The notes under the pieces were generated by a model. It saw only the letters and a list, made by a program, of their open reading frames with translations. It searched no databases and was not told the DNA's origin. The translations under genes were made by a program, and so were the position numbers. From contig NZ_JACJUK010000002.1 in NCBI RefSeq assembly GCF_014235875.1, positions 124,001-188,000 of the forward strand: a DNA stretch of 64,000 nucleotides. The letters run 5' to 3'. Shown here in pieces: positions 7,700-16,841 of this stretch (position 1 is the stretch's first letter; each line of letters begins with the position of its first letter). The DNA is from Croceivirga lutea. GTDB lineage: Bacteria > Bacteroidota > Bacteroidia > Flavobacteriales > Flavobacteriaceae.

Positions 7700-10600
7700 A
7701 CAAGATTATCTTCTAATTCTTTTGATTCTACTTTATAGCTAGCATGATGATTTGCACTGTTGATTACAGTTTCTGATTTTTCCATGAACTCTTCTTCATG
7801 CTGCTCTTTTATTGCACGTTCAACTTCTTCTTTAGTTACTTTTTCTCCGGTTATCAACCACTTCACAAACACTTTTAAGCTATTACTGAACGATAAAAAC
7901 AAGGGCAATAACAAAAGAGTTAAAACCGTTGCAAAACCAATACCAAAAGCAATTGCGATAGCCATTGGTTTTAAAAATTGTGCTTGTCTGCTTTTCTCTA
8001 ATAATAACGGCGCCAAACCTGCAATTGTGGTTATTGAGGTTAAGAATATAGCTCTAAATCTTGATCGGCCTGCTTTATATAATGCAATATTGAAAGACAT
8101 ACCTTCTTGCAAATTTGAATTGAATTTACCTATAAGCACCAGGCCATCATTCACCATAATACCAATTAAGGCAATGATTCCCATTAAGGATAAAATATTT
8201 ACAGGAAAACCAATTATATAATGCCCCCAACCTACTGCTGGCAAACAAAACGGCACCAATAGTAACAGTAATAAAGGTTGACTAAAACTTCTAAATGTAA
8301 AAGCTATGGTTATATAAATAAGAAACAAAAATGTAAGTCCTACAAATCGTAATGAGTTAACAAACTTTAAACGTTCTCTGTTTTGCCCCTCATAGCTTGG
8401 TGTAATTGTTGGATATTTTGATAAAATATCTGGCATTACCTCTGTTTGCACCCATGTCATCACATCTGGCGCACTAGTTTTAGGGTCTTTTAAATCTGCA
8501 TTTATCTGAATTTCTCGTCTACCATCTAAGTGATTAATGGCCACATCACCCCTTGCAATTGAATACGATGCAATCTCTTTTAAAGGCACGCGAGCCCCCG
8601 TTGGTGTTAGTATACGTATCTCATCTAAGTCTGTAATAGAAGACCTATTTTCACGGTCATATCTTACCCATACTCGAATCTCATCTTGTTGTCTTTGAAA
8701 ACGCTGTGCTTGTACCCCAAAGAAACCTGCACGAACCTGACTCATAACATCTCTCAATGTTAGTCCCATTAAATATGCGTTTTCTTTTAATTCTAAACGA
8801 ATTTCTTTAATACCTGCAGGGTCGTTATCAGATATATCTTTTAGTAGGGTATTATTGTTAAAAGCAGTTTTTAATTCTTCTTTGGCTGCCTTTAATTCTT
8901 CAATATTATTTCCTAATAAGGAAACCGAAACCGGACTTCCACCAAAATTTCCTCCTGAACCATAAATAAGAGATTCTACCCCAACTACCGGGCCAACCAA
9001 CTCTGATAATCTATTGGTTATCATATCTGCAACAATAGCATCTGGTCTATCCTCTCCAGGTAATAAATTAATTTGAAGGGTTGCTTGAGAAGAACCCGGA
9101 CCAAGATTTTTTATGACATTTTCAAAAAGAATTTTATCTGTTCCTTGCAGGTATTTTTCTGTTAGTTCTTGATTTACAATCTCTGCCTTTTCTTCAATTA
9201 ATGAGATGATAGAATCTGTAACTTTTTCGTTGGTTCCGTTAGGCATTTGCAGTTCAACCGAAATCCTATCACTCGCTACCCTTGGAAAAAAGGCTGTTCT
9301 AATGATTCCGCCACCTACAGAGCCAAATGATAGCATCAAAATCACTACAAATAATGAAAAAACTAGTATTTTATTACGTAACGAAAAACGTAAAACAGGA
9401 CTATAAAGCTTGTCCCGCATCCAACTCATAATCTTATCTCCGAATTCATTAATTTTTCGAAGCTTAGAGAACAGTACAGCTATACCTTTTTTAGGTTGAT
9501 TCTCTTGTTTTGTTAATGCCTTTGAATGCGCCAAATGTGCAGGTAAAATAATAAGTGCTTCTACTAGTGATACTACAAGAGTTAAAATAACAATCACTGC
9601 AACTTCACTAAAAAACTCACCAATTCTACCATCTAAAAACAACAATACAGCAAAGGCAAGAACCGTGGTAATTATAGCCGACACAATGGGAGGTATAACT
9701 TCCATAACACCGTCTAATGCGGCTTGCACTGGCTTTTTACCTTTTTCATAATGCTGGTAAATATTTTCTGCAATAACAATACCGTCATCTACCAAAATTC
9801 CGATAACGATTATCATTCCAAACAAGGAAAGTACGTTGATAGTAACCCCCATAAATGGAGCAAAAGCAAACATTCCTAAAAAGGCAACTGGCAAACCAAA
9901 TGCCACCCAAAATGCAAGTCTAGTGTTAAGAAATAAACTCAAAAAAATGAGTACTAGAATAATACCAACAATGGCATTCTCTGTAAGCAATGCCGTTCTT
10001 TGATTTAGCGTTTTTGAAAAATCACTGGTAATATTAAGCTGAACGTTATTGTACTTTGCATTAAAATCTTCTATATAGGCCTTTACTTTATCTGCAGAAC
10101 CTACCAAATCTTCTGTATTTGTGCTGGTAACTGTGATATTTACGGCTAAATTACCATCGTAGAAACTAGAGTTAGGTGTTTCAGAAAAACGGTCTCTTAA
10201 AATAGCAACATCTTTTAAACGAATAGTTCTGCCAGTTTCATCTGCCTTAACCACAAGGTTATTTAGCTCATCACCATAATAAGAACGATTATTAGCTCGT
10301 ATTAAATATTCTTCTGCATCAGTTTTAATGTTACCACCGGTAACTAAAATATTTGCGTTTTCTACTGCATTGGCAACCTCTTGAAATGATACCCCATAGG
10401 CTAAAAGGTTATTTTCATTTACTGCAATTTCAATTTCCTCAGCCGGATATCCAGAAACTTCAATTTGAGAAATACCATCTATGGTACGTAAGTCATTTTC
10501 AACTTGTCGTCCAATTTGTTTTAAAGTAGCCAAATCTATTTGATCACCAGAAACTGAGAAGGCAATTGTAGGCCTTACCACATCTAATTTAGCTACCACT

Positions 10601-10977
10601 AAAGGCTCCATACCTGTTGGAAAAGTTGGAACTCTGTCTACGGCATTTTTAACCTCAAGTAGCATAAAGTCAACATCTCTACCTTTTTCAATCTCAACAT
10701 TTATAGTACCACTATTTTCTCTAGATGTAGAGGTAACACGCTCCACACCTTGCAAACCCTTTAGGTTGTCTTCAATTTTTAAAACAACACCTTCTTCAAT
10801 TTCTTGAGGAGAGGCACCAGGATATGTTATGGTAACAATTATGTTTTTAGACTCGTTTAGTGGAAAGTATGAAGACTTTAATGAAAGCGCTCCAACTATA
10901 CCAAAAACAATAAATGCAATAATTATTACATTAACTGCTACATGATGCTTTATAAAGTATGAAATTAACTTTCTCAT
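7696..10977 (-). CDS. RND-family efflux transporter permease (AcrB-like)
   Basis: 1093 residues, slightly longer than the usual 1030-1050 because of a charged C-terminal extension (KEEVERAIKEQHEEEF onward). Proton-driven inner-membrane pump with TM1 at about 10-30, large periplasmic loops after TM1 and TM7, and the proton-relay aspartate pair in TM4 (GILVDDGIVIAENIY). The second half repeats the fold (GIMVNDGLVLIGKF). Motifs of heavy-metal pumps such as CusA methionine pairs are not evident, so a drug, lipid or other organic substrate is more likely. It overlaps both flanking pump genes by 4 bases. No TetR-type regulator is adjacent. Confidence 0.92.
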   Translation of the reverse strand: MRKLISYFIKHHVAVNVIIIAFIVFGIVGALSLKSSYFPLNESKNIIVTITYPGASPQEIEEGVVLKIEDNLKGLQGVERVTSTSRENSGTINVEIEKGRDVDFMLLEVKNAVDRVPTFPTGMEPLVVAKLDVVRPTIAFSVSGDQIDLATLKQIGRQVENDLRTIDGISQIEVSGYPAEEIEIAVNENNLLAYGVSFQEVANAVENANILVTGGNIKTDAEEYLIRANNRSYYGDELNNLVVKADETGRTIRLKDVAILRDRFSETPNSSFYDGNLAVNITVTSTNTEDLVGSADKVKAYIEDFNAKYNNVQLNITSDFSKTLNQRTALLTENAIVGIILVLIFLSLFLNTRLAFWVAFGLPVAFLGMFAFAPFMGVTINVLSLFGMIIVIGILVDDGIVIAENIYQHYEKGKKPVQAALDGVMEVIPPIVSAIITTVLAFAVLLFLDGRIGEFFSEVAVIVILTLVVSLVEALIILPAHLAHSKALTKQENQPKKGIAVLFSKLRKINEFGDKIMSWMRDKLYSPVLRFSLRNKILVFSLFVVILMLSFGSVGGGIIRTAFFPRVASDRISVELQMPNGTNEKVTDSIISLIEEKAEIVNQELTEKYLQGTDKILFENVIKNLGPGSSQATLQINLLPGEDRPDAIVADMITNRLSELVGPVVGVESLIYGSGGNFGGSPVSVSLLGNNIEELKAAKEELKTAFNNNTLLKDISDNDPAGIKEIRLELKENAYLMGLTLRDVMSQVRAGFFGVQAQRFQRQQDEIRVWVRYDRENRSSITDLDEIRILTPTGARVPLKEIASYSIARGDVAINHLDGRREIQINADLKDPKTSAPDVMTWVQTEVMPDILSKYPTITPSYEGQNRERLKFVNSLRFVGLTFLFLIYITIAFTFRSFSQPLLLLLLVPFCLPAVGWGHYIIGFPVNILSLMGIIALIGIMVNDGLVLIGKFNSNLQEGMSFNIALYKAGRSRFRAIFLTSITTIAGLAPLLLEKSRQAQFLKPMAIAIAFGIGFATVLTLLLLPLFLSFSNSLKVFVKWLITGEKVTKEEVERAIKEQHEEEFMEKSETVINSANHHASYKVESKELEDNLV

Positions 10978-12107
10978 TCTACTGTTGTATTTTTTTCTTT
11001 ATACACTTGAACAAGCATACCTGGATATGCTCCAACAACAGGTCTCGTGATAATTCTTTCCCCGTCTGGTACATTTTTTAGTACTACGGTCTTATCTGAA
11101 AAATAAACAGGATTAACATCAATAACATCTAAAATAGAATCTCTTACCACATAAATTTGATTGTTATCTAGCATTAAAGACCTATCTATTTCAATAGCAT
11201 TAGGTTCTTGTCTAGCTTCTAATTTAGCTTCTAAATATTGACCTTCTTTAAGGTCTGCGTCTACCACTTCTATAAACACGGTAATTGTTTGGGTAGCTAA
11301 ATCTACCCTACCATTTACTCTTGATACCTTACCCGTATAGGTTTTGTTTTTCTCTAAATTTTCTAGATTAACCGTTTTACCAACCTTTAGAAACTCACTA
11401 TACGATTTGGGTAAGGCCACCTGTAGTTCATAAGTGCCTGTTTTTATGAATTCACCTAATTTTTGTCCAGACCGCACCAGGGTACCCTCAGAAACCAAAG
11501 CATCTGCTAAAACCCCAGTAAATGGAGCGGCGATAACGTATTTAGATAAACGTTGCTCTAAGTTTTTTACGTTATAAAAACTAGTTAATATACCTTTACC
11601 CGAAATAAAATATTTCTCTTTCTCTGAAGTAAACTCAGGTAAAGCAGGTGTAGCCTTATCTAGCTCATAGCTCGCCAAGTAATTTTGCCATTTATCAAAA
11701 ACTTCTGGGTAATCTAATCGCAAATCAGGCATTATAGAAGTAAGTAAATTATAATAATTACTTTTTGCTGACTGCACACTAGCCCTATATTCTGAAGCAT
11801 CTATTCTAATGAGTGTTTGCCCTTTTCTATATTCTTGCCCCGTTTTAAACAAATAAGCACCTGGTCTAAATACACCTTGTACTTCAGCAAATAACTCTAC
11901 TCGTTCTTTAGCCACCAAATTTCCATTTGCTGGTACTACAATATCAATTTCTTTGTTTGTTACTGTGTCTACAAATACAGTTTTAACAACTTTACTAGGT
12001 TGTGGACGCCTTTCTTTTTTGCTAGCTATGATAGCTTTTGCGCCAAAAAATGATGCTACGATTAACAGTAATCCTAAAACAGAAAGAATAATATATCTCG
12101 AATTCAT
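10974..12107 (-). CDS. Periplasmic adaptor (membrane fusion protein) of the RND pump
   Basis: 377 residues. An N-terminal membrane anchor (5-26) is followed by a lipoyl-like half (GNLVAKERVELFAEVQGVF), a helical hairpin, the second lipoyl half (VIAAPFTGVLADALVSEGTLV) and beta-barrel/membrane-proximal domains. This is the standard MFP order. It links the RND pump to the TolC channel. First gene of a three- or four-gene operon on the minus strand with 4-base overlaps. The 205 bases upstream contain the LRR terminator and the operon promoter, for which I cannot see an exact TAnnTTTG. Confidence 0.9.
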   Translation of the reverse strand: MNSRYIILSVLGLLLIVASFFGAKAIIASKKERRPQPSKVVKTVFVDTVTNKEIDIVVPANGNLVAKERVELFAEVQGVFRPGAYLFKTGQEYRKGQTLIRIDASEYRASVQSAKSNYYNLLTSIMPDLRLDYPEVFDKWQNYLASYELDKATPALPEFTSEKEKYFISGKGILTSFYNVKNLEQRLSKYVIAAPFTGVLADALVSEGTLVRSGQKLGEFIKTGTYELQVALPKSYSEFLKVGKTVNLENLEKNKTYTGKVSRVNGRVDLATQTITVFIEVVDADLKEGQYLEAKLEARQEPNAIEIDRSLMLDNNQIYVVRDSILDVIDVNPVYFSDKTVVLKNVPDGERIITRPVVGAYPGMLVQVYKEKNTTVE

Positions 12108-12254
12108 AAGAACAAAATCGATTGGTGTTGGTTTAAGCCGTAAAACTATTTGTATTAGTCTCGTTTACAGGTTAAATATTTCATAAAATAAAAAGGAAAG
12201 TACCGCAACAACGCATTAAACAGTCTAAACAACAATTTTTTACCCGTAAACATC

Positions 12255-12285
12255 AAAAAAAAAGGGGACGCCTCCCAACGTCCCC
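12255..12285 (-). terminator. Rho-independent terminator after the LRR gene
   Basis: GGGGACG (12264-12270) pairs with CGTCCCC (12279-12285) around an 8-base loop. On the minus strand the stem is followed by nine T residues. It lies 28 bases past the LRR stop and isolates that gene from the efflux operon. Confidence 0.85.
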
Positions 12286-12312
12286 AAACCAAACAAACTA
12301 AAGTATAACTAA

Positions 12313-13194
12313 CTACTCATTCTGGTCATCTTCAAAAATGGTTTCTGCATACCTTGTTTTTTGAAGATTGATTTCTTTATAATCAGAATTTGTCTTTTTA
12401 TCGTCTGTATCAAAAACTAAAAACTGACCTTTATTCACATTTTCTAATCCTTCAAATGAATTGAAGTGATTGTTCTGTATTTGAAATATTTTTACGTTCG
12501 TTAATTGTGCAATCTCACTTGGTATTGCACCCTCTAAATTATTATTTGCCAAAACCAACTCTTTAAGTTGCCCACAATTACCAATTGTATTTGGAATACT
12601 ACCTTCTAACCTATTATCAAACAATCCTAAACTATTGAGCTTCGTTAATTGACCAAAGGTCACAGGAATGGTACCTTCAAAATTGTTACTTGAAAGATTT
12701 AACACCTCAAGCTCTTTTAAATCACCTAAGCTTTGAGGAATTGGACCACCAACAAAATTGTTAAACAATGACAGCTCTTGTAGTTTATTCAACTTGCCAA
12801 TATTTTCTGGCAAAGAACCTTTAATTCTATTCATTTCTAACTTTAAAACCCTAAGATTTTCTAACTCAACAATATCTTTTGGAATTACTCCCGTTATATT
12901 ATTAAAAGCAAGATTTAAGCGCTCTAAATGTTTAAGCTGACCTATGCTTTCTGGCAAGCTTCCAGAAAGATTGTTATTAAAAAGGTTGATTTCTGTTACA
13001 TGACCATCTTTAATTACAATCCCCGCCCATGTAGTTATGTCAGAATTTAAATTCCAAGATGTGGTCCATTTTTCACCATTTGTATTTTCATACAAACTCA
13101 ACAACGCTTCTTTTTCTTTTTTAGAAACTGTATTTGCGCTAACTAAGAAAACACTTAGAAAAAAATAGATACCTAATAGCAATCTTGTAGTCAT
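12313..13194 (-). CDS. Secreted leucine-rich repeat protein, plant-type repeats
   Basis: 293 residues. A signal peptide (1-20) and an LRR N-terminal cap (KEKEALLSLYENTNGEKWT) are followed by about eight 23-24-residue repeats of the form LKHLERLNLAFNNITGVIP. The GxIP signature marks the plant-specific LRR class. The C-terminal 45 residues leave the repeat and are acidic and lysine-rich, with no T9SS sorting domain visible. The product should be periplasmic or surface-exposed and probably mediates protein contact. It is a single-gene unit with its own terminator. The family is common in Bacteroidetes, where roles are mostly unknown. Confidence 0.85.
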   Translation of the reverse strand: MTTRLLLGIYFFLSVFLVSANTVSKKEKEALLSLYENTNGEKWTTSWNLNSDITTWAGIVIKDGHVTEINLFNNNLSGSLPESIGQLKHLERLNLAFNNITGVIPKDIVELENLRVLKLEMNRIKGSLPENIGKLNKLQELSLFNNFVGGPIPQSLGDLKELEVLNLSSNNFEGTIPVTFGQLTKLNSLGLFDNRLEGSIPNTIGNCGQLKELVLANNNLEGAIPSEIAQLTNVKIFQIQNNHFNSFEGLENVNKGQFLVFDTDDKKTNSDYKEINLQKTRYAETIFEDDQNE

Positions 13195-13262
13195 TTGTTG
13201 GTTGTTTTGTATTTATTTTCTTACAAATTACGAAGAAGATTAATGAACCACCAAAAGTTGAC

Positions 13263-13297
13263 GCCCTATTTTAGGCCAATTGTTGTGTAATGATTGG
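13263..13297. repeat. Two small inverted repeats upstream of the LRR gene
   Basis: CCTATTTTAGG (13265-13275) is an 11-base palindrome, immediately followed by CCAAT...ATTGG (13276-13280 and 13293-13297). They lie in the 150-base gap between the LRR start and the ABC-F stop. A regulator site is possible, but the arms are short and no second copy was found. Confidence 0.25.
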
Positions 13298-13344
13298 AAT
13301 TTGTTGTGAGCGGATTAAAAATTGTGGTAGGTTTTTTCTTACTT

Positions 13345-15246
13345 TTAAGGTTCTAGATGCATTGAAACCTCTTCCCATTCTTCCATTAGCGTTTCTAGAT
13401 GCTTTTTCTTAGCATGATAATTATCAAAAAATGAAGGGTTAGAAGCTGTTTCATTGTAATTAACCGCTAATTCATGGTCCATTTCTGCAATTTCATTTTC
13501 ATGAGCAGCAATCTTTTTTTCTAGTGAACTGAGTCTGTTTTTAAGAGATTTTTTTCTCTTTTGGGCCTCGTAATCATCAGCTCCTTCTTTTATAATTACC
13601 GATTTTTCTTGTTCTTTTTTCTCGATATCCCTGAAATCATCAGTCTTTTTTTGTTGTAAGAAAAAATCAATATCTCCTAAGTATTCCTTAATCCCACCAT
13701 TTTTAAATTCGTACACCTTATTCGAAAGACCTTGTAAGAAATCTCTATCATGGGAAACTAATAGTAATGTGCCTTCAAAATTGTTTAAGGCTTCTTTTAA
13801 AACATTTTTTGATTTAATATCTAGATGGTTTGTAGGCTCATCCATAACTAAAACATTGAAAGGTTGCAATAACATTTTTGCTAGAGCCAATCTATTACGC
13901 TCACCCCCAGATAATACCTTTACGTGTTTATCAACATCGTCACCTCTAAATAAAAATGAACCCAAAATATCTCTAACCTTACTACGATTTTTTTCATTTG
14001 CAGCATCAATCATGGTGTCTAGAATGGTTTTTTCACCATCTAAATATTCTGCTTGGTTTTGGGCAAAGTAGCCTATTTGCACATTATGACCCGGTTTGCA
14101 ATCTCCCTGATAAGGCAACTCACTAACCATGATTTTAGCCAACGTACTTTTACCTTGACCATTTTGACCTACAAAGGCAATTTTACTTCCTCTTTCAACA
14201 AGTAGATTAATGTTATTTAAGACCTGCTTTTCTCCATAGGCTTTAGAAACTTTTTCTAAGTTCAATACAACCTTACCAGGAACTACAGAAACCGGAAAAC
14301 GAAGATTCATTACTGCGTTATCTTCATCATCAACTTCGATAATATCTAGACGGTCTAATTTTTTAATTAACGATTGCGCCATTGATGCTTTACTAGCTTT
14401 TGCTCTAAACTTTTCAATAAGTTTCTCGGTCTGCTCAATCTGTTTTTGTTGGTTCTTTTGGGCGTTTAATTGTTGTTCTCGAATCTCATTTCTATAAGCC
14501 AAAAACTTTGTGTACGGCTTATTGTGGTCATATATTTTACCAAGAGATATTTCTATAGTTCTATTGGTAACATTATCTAAGAACATTTTGTCGTGAGAAA
14601 CAATAACTATTGCCCCAGAATAACTTTTTAGAAAATCTTCTAACCAAATTATCGATTCAATATCTAGATGGTTGGTAGGCTCATCTAACAGCAATACATC
14701 GTTTTTTTCTAGTAATAACTTAGCCAGTTCAATTCGCATTCGCCAACCACCAGAAAACGTATCTGTTTTTTTATTAAAATCTTCTCGCTTAAAACCTAAA
14801 CCTTGCAGAATTTTCTCGGTTTCTCCTTGGTAATGGTATCCTCCTAAAATTTCGTACCTGTGTGTAACATCAGTAAGGTTTTCCATTAATTGATGATAAC
14901 CCGTACTTTCATAATCTGTTCTGGTTGCTAAATCTGAGTTTATTTGAGCTAATTCTTGCTCTAGCTTCATCAACTCCTCAAAAGCTTGGTAGGCTTCTTC
15001 TAGAACAGTTCTACCAAAAACAAAATCAATATCCTGTCTAAGAAAACCAATCTGAACTTCTTTTTCTTTAGCTATTACACCTGTATCAGCTTGATTGTCT
15101 CCCGCCAACAATTTCAACAGGGTAGACTTACCAGCTCCGTTTTTACCTATTAAGCCAACACGATCACCCGCATTGAGTCTAAAAGATATTTCCTCAAATA
15201 AATATTCTCCATTAAATGAAACAGATAAATTGTGTACGTTTAGCAT
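13345..15246 (-). CDS. ABC-F family ATPase (ribosome-associated type)
   Basis: 633 residues with two ABC domains and no membrane segments. Walker A sites are GKNGAGKST (about 36-44) and GQNGQGKST (about 354-362). Signatures are FSGGWRMR and LSGGERNR, and each domain has a DEPTNHLD Walker B. The linker between domains is charged and helical, and the C-terminus carries a coiled coil with KKSLKNRLSSLEKKIAAHE. The layout resembles the Uup/YdiF branch, which acts on the ribosome during translation. Nothing here indicates an antibiotic-resistance member. It diverges from the DUF983 gene, with only 59 bases between starts. Confidence 0.9.
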   Translation of the reverse strand: MLNVHNLSVSFNGEYLFEEISFRLNAGDRVGLIGKNGAGKSTLLKLLAGDNQADTGVIAKEKEVQIGFLRQDIDFVFGRTVLEEAYQAFEELMKLEQELAQINSDLATRTDYESTGYHQLMENLTDVTHRYEILGGYHYQGETEKILQGLGFKREDFNKKTDTFSGGWRMRIELAKLLLEKNDVLLLDEPTNHLDIESIIWLEDFLKSYSGAIVIVSHDKMFLDNVTNRTIEISLGKIYDHNKPYTKFLAYRNEIREQQLNAQKNQQKQIEQTEKLIEKFRAKASKASMAQSLIKKLDRLDIIEVDDEDNAVMNLRFPVSVVPGKVVLNLEKVSKAYGEKQVLNNINLLVERGSKIAFVGQNGQGKSTLAKIMVSELPYQGDCKPGHNVQIGYFAQNQAEYLDGEKTILDTMIDAANEKNRSKVRDILGSFLFRGDDVDKHVKVLSGGERNRLALAKMLLQPFNVLVMDEPTNHLDIKSKNVLKEALNNFEGTLLLVSHDRDFLQGLSNKVYEFKNGGIKEYLGDIDFFLQQKKTDDFRDIEKKEQEKSVIIKEGADDYEAQKRKKSLKNRLSSLEKKIAAHENEIAEMDHELAVNYNETASNPSFFDNYHAKKKHLETLMEEWEEVSMHLEP

Positions 15247-15285
15247 TCTGTAATAAAAGTTACAATGGTAGAACCACCTTCTTCG

Positions 15286-15293
15286 TAAATTTG
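15286..15293 (+). promoter_or_regulatory. -7 promoter element for the DUF983 gene
   Basis: TAAATTTG is an exact TAnnTTTG match, 12 bases before the ATG at 15306 and 18 before the ATG at 15312. The short distance favours the second ATG as the start. At the -33 position only ATG, not TTG, is seen. Confidence 0.45.
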
Positions 15294-15305
15294 TGATCTA
15301 ATTAA

Positions 15306-15707
15306 ATGCAAATGTTAAAAAAAGGTTCAAAACTATACAGCATTTTAACAGGAACTTGCCCTAAATGCCATAATGAAAGCATGTATGAGAATAAAAATCC
15401 ATACGCAATTTCTCAGCTTTTTAAAATGAATGAAAGATGCTCTTACTGCGGAACTAAGTACAAAATAGAACCTTCTTTCTTCTATGGAGCAATGTATGTA
15501 AGCTACGGTTTAGGTATTGCTTTTGGTGTTGCTGCATTCGTAATTAGCTACTTATTTATTGGAGCTAGTCTTAAAGCAAGTTTCATAGCCATTGTTGCCA
15601 CCTTGGTTGTATTTATGCCCGTAATCATTAGACTTTCTAGAAATATTTGGATAAACTTCTTTTTTAAATACGACCCAGAAGCTGCAATATCTTCCACAAA
15701 AGCTTAA
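15306..15707 (+). CDS. DUF983 zinc-ribbon membrane protein
   Basis: 133 residues, or 131 if the second ATG (15312) is used. An N-terminal zinc-ribbon-like pair, CPKCH (C18, C21) and CSYCG (C45, C48), is followed by two transmembrane helices (about 66-86 and 90-112) and a short basic C-terminus. It matches DUF983, which is widespread, of unknown function, and often found near cytochrome oxidase genes in Proteobacteria. Here it stands between an ABC-F gene and an oxidoreductase. Its stop shares the TTAA at 15704-15707 with the convergent FAD gene. Confidence 0.85.
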   Translation: MQMLKKGSKLYSILTGTCPKCHNESMYENKNPYAISQLFKMNERCSYCGTKYKIEPSFFYGAMYVSYGLGIAFGVAAFVISYLFIGASLKASFIAIVATLVVFMPVIIRLSRNIWINFFFKYDPEAAISSTKA

Positions 15708-16756
15708 GCTTTATATCGTTTTCTAAAACGATTGATATTCATATCTACATCTAATGCCTTACCCTCTTCTATTAGGTTAACTAATTGTTCTGATGCATAA
15801 GGGCCAATGAGAACCCCTCTAGAGCCAAAACCGTTTAAAACATAAAGTTGTTGATATTCTGGATGTTGTCCAACTAACGGTCTGCGGTCGGCCACCGTGG
15901 GTCGAATACCTGCCTGATGTCCTGTAACCTCATATTTTGTTTTTAAAAAAGAGGATGCCTTCTCTATTAACTCTTCTTTAGATTCTTGCGTTGGTGTATT
16001 TGTTTTGTCTTTCCATTTATAGGTAGCACCAAGAAGGTATTCATTGTTTTCTAATGGAATTACAAATGCACTTGATTTTATTACACTATTTTCTTTTAAA
16101 TCTGGAGCAGTAATTTTTAGAAGTTCTCCTTTTGTACCATTTAAAGGCAGATAGTTAAAATAGGGGTTAGATTTTAATCCATACCCCTCACAAAACACAA
16201 TCTGCTTAGCAGAAACACCTTTATAGCTAACACAATTTGTATTTAATTGAAGTTCATTAAAATCGAATTTCTGGATAGCTATTTTATCTTGCTTGGTTAA
16301 ATACGCTTTATAATTGGTTAGTAATGTTTTGGTATCTATTCTTCCTGTTTGAAGCACTTCTCCAAAACCAAAAGGAGCATCTAATTGATTGTTTTGATTT
16401 TTGACAATAGTGGTAGAAAGAAACGAACATAACCTTGGATTATCAGAGGCTTCAAACCATAAGTTTTGTTCTTCAATTGAAGCAAATTTGCGAAGAACAC
16501 GCATCTTATAGTCTAGTTTCACCTGTAACTTTTGCTCTAATTTTTCATAGAATGGCATCGCAATTGGCATTTGAATATCGGCTTTCCATGCCAGAGAAAA
16601 ACGTTTTAGAATTACCGGATTGTACAAGCCTCCTGCAACTAGCGAAGCTTGTTGAGAATTATCAGAAAATACGTGATAGGTTTTACCTGCCTGTTCTAAA
16701 CGTTCACAAAGTGAAATACCCGCTAACCCTAATCCTACGACCAAATAATCTAACAT
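15704..16756 (-). CDS. FAD-dependent oxidoreductase, DAO superfamily
   Basis: 350 residues. The N-terminal Rossmann fold VVGLGLAGISLCERL (7-21) binds FAD. VAGGLYNPVILKRF follows, and a C-terminal FAD motif GIRPTVADRRPLVG leads to NGFGSRGVLIGPYAS. The fold is that of D-amino-acid oxidase and glycine oxidase, and the C-terminal half of MnmC is also similar. Substrate is unknown. It begins only 28 bases after the gld terminator, with a -7 element 4 bases before the ATG. It shares its TTAA stop with DUF983. Confidence 0.8.
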   Translation of the reverse strand: MLDYLVVGLGLAGISLCERLEQAGKTYHVFSDNSQQASLVAGGLYNPVILKRFSLAWKADIQMPIAMPFYEKLEQKLQVKLDYKMRVLRKFASIEEQNLWFEASDNPRLCSFLSTTIVKNQNNQLDAPFGFGEVLQTGRIDTKTLLTNYKAYLTKQDKIAIQKFDFNELQLNTNCVSYKGVSAKQIVFCEGYGLKSNPYFNYLPLNGTKGELLKITAPDLKENSVIKSSAFVIPLENNEYLLGATYKWKDKTNTPTQESKEELIEKASSFLKTKYEVTGHQAGIRPTVADRRPLVGQHPEYQQLYVLNGFGSRGVLIGPYASEQLVNLIEEGKALDVDMNINRFRKRYKA

Positions 16757-16760
16757 TATG

Positions 16761-16768
16761 CAAAGGTA
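16761..16768 (-). promoter_or_regulatory. -7 element immediately before the FAD oxidoreductase start
   Basis: Reads TACCTTTG on the minus strand, an exact TAnnTTTG match ending 4 bases before the ATG. If used, transcription would begin at or within the start codon, giving a leaderless message. The upstream side is occupied by the gld terminator and shows no TTG. Confidence 0.35.
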
Positions 16769-16780
16769 GGGGTTGCATAT

Positions 16781-16810
16781 AAAAAAACGTCCCGAAAAAA
16801 TCGGGACGTT
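16781..16810 (-). terminator. Rho-independent terminator of the gldKLMN operon
   Basis: AACGTCCCGA (16786-16795) pairs perfectly with TCGGGACGTT (16801-16810) around a 5-base loop. On the minus strand the stem runs into seven T residues. It lies about 30 bases after the gldN stop. Confidence 0.9.
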
Positions 16811-16841
16811 TGTTTTGTTGAATTGGAATAGTATTCTGAGC

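Noticed and set aside
15699-15712. AAAGCTTAAGCTTT palindrome at the DUF983/FAD junction
   Set aside because: It is a perfect 14-base palindrome, but with no spacer it can form only a 5-bp hairpin, too weak for a terminator. It largely follows from the shared TTAA.
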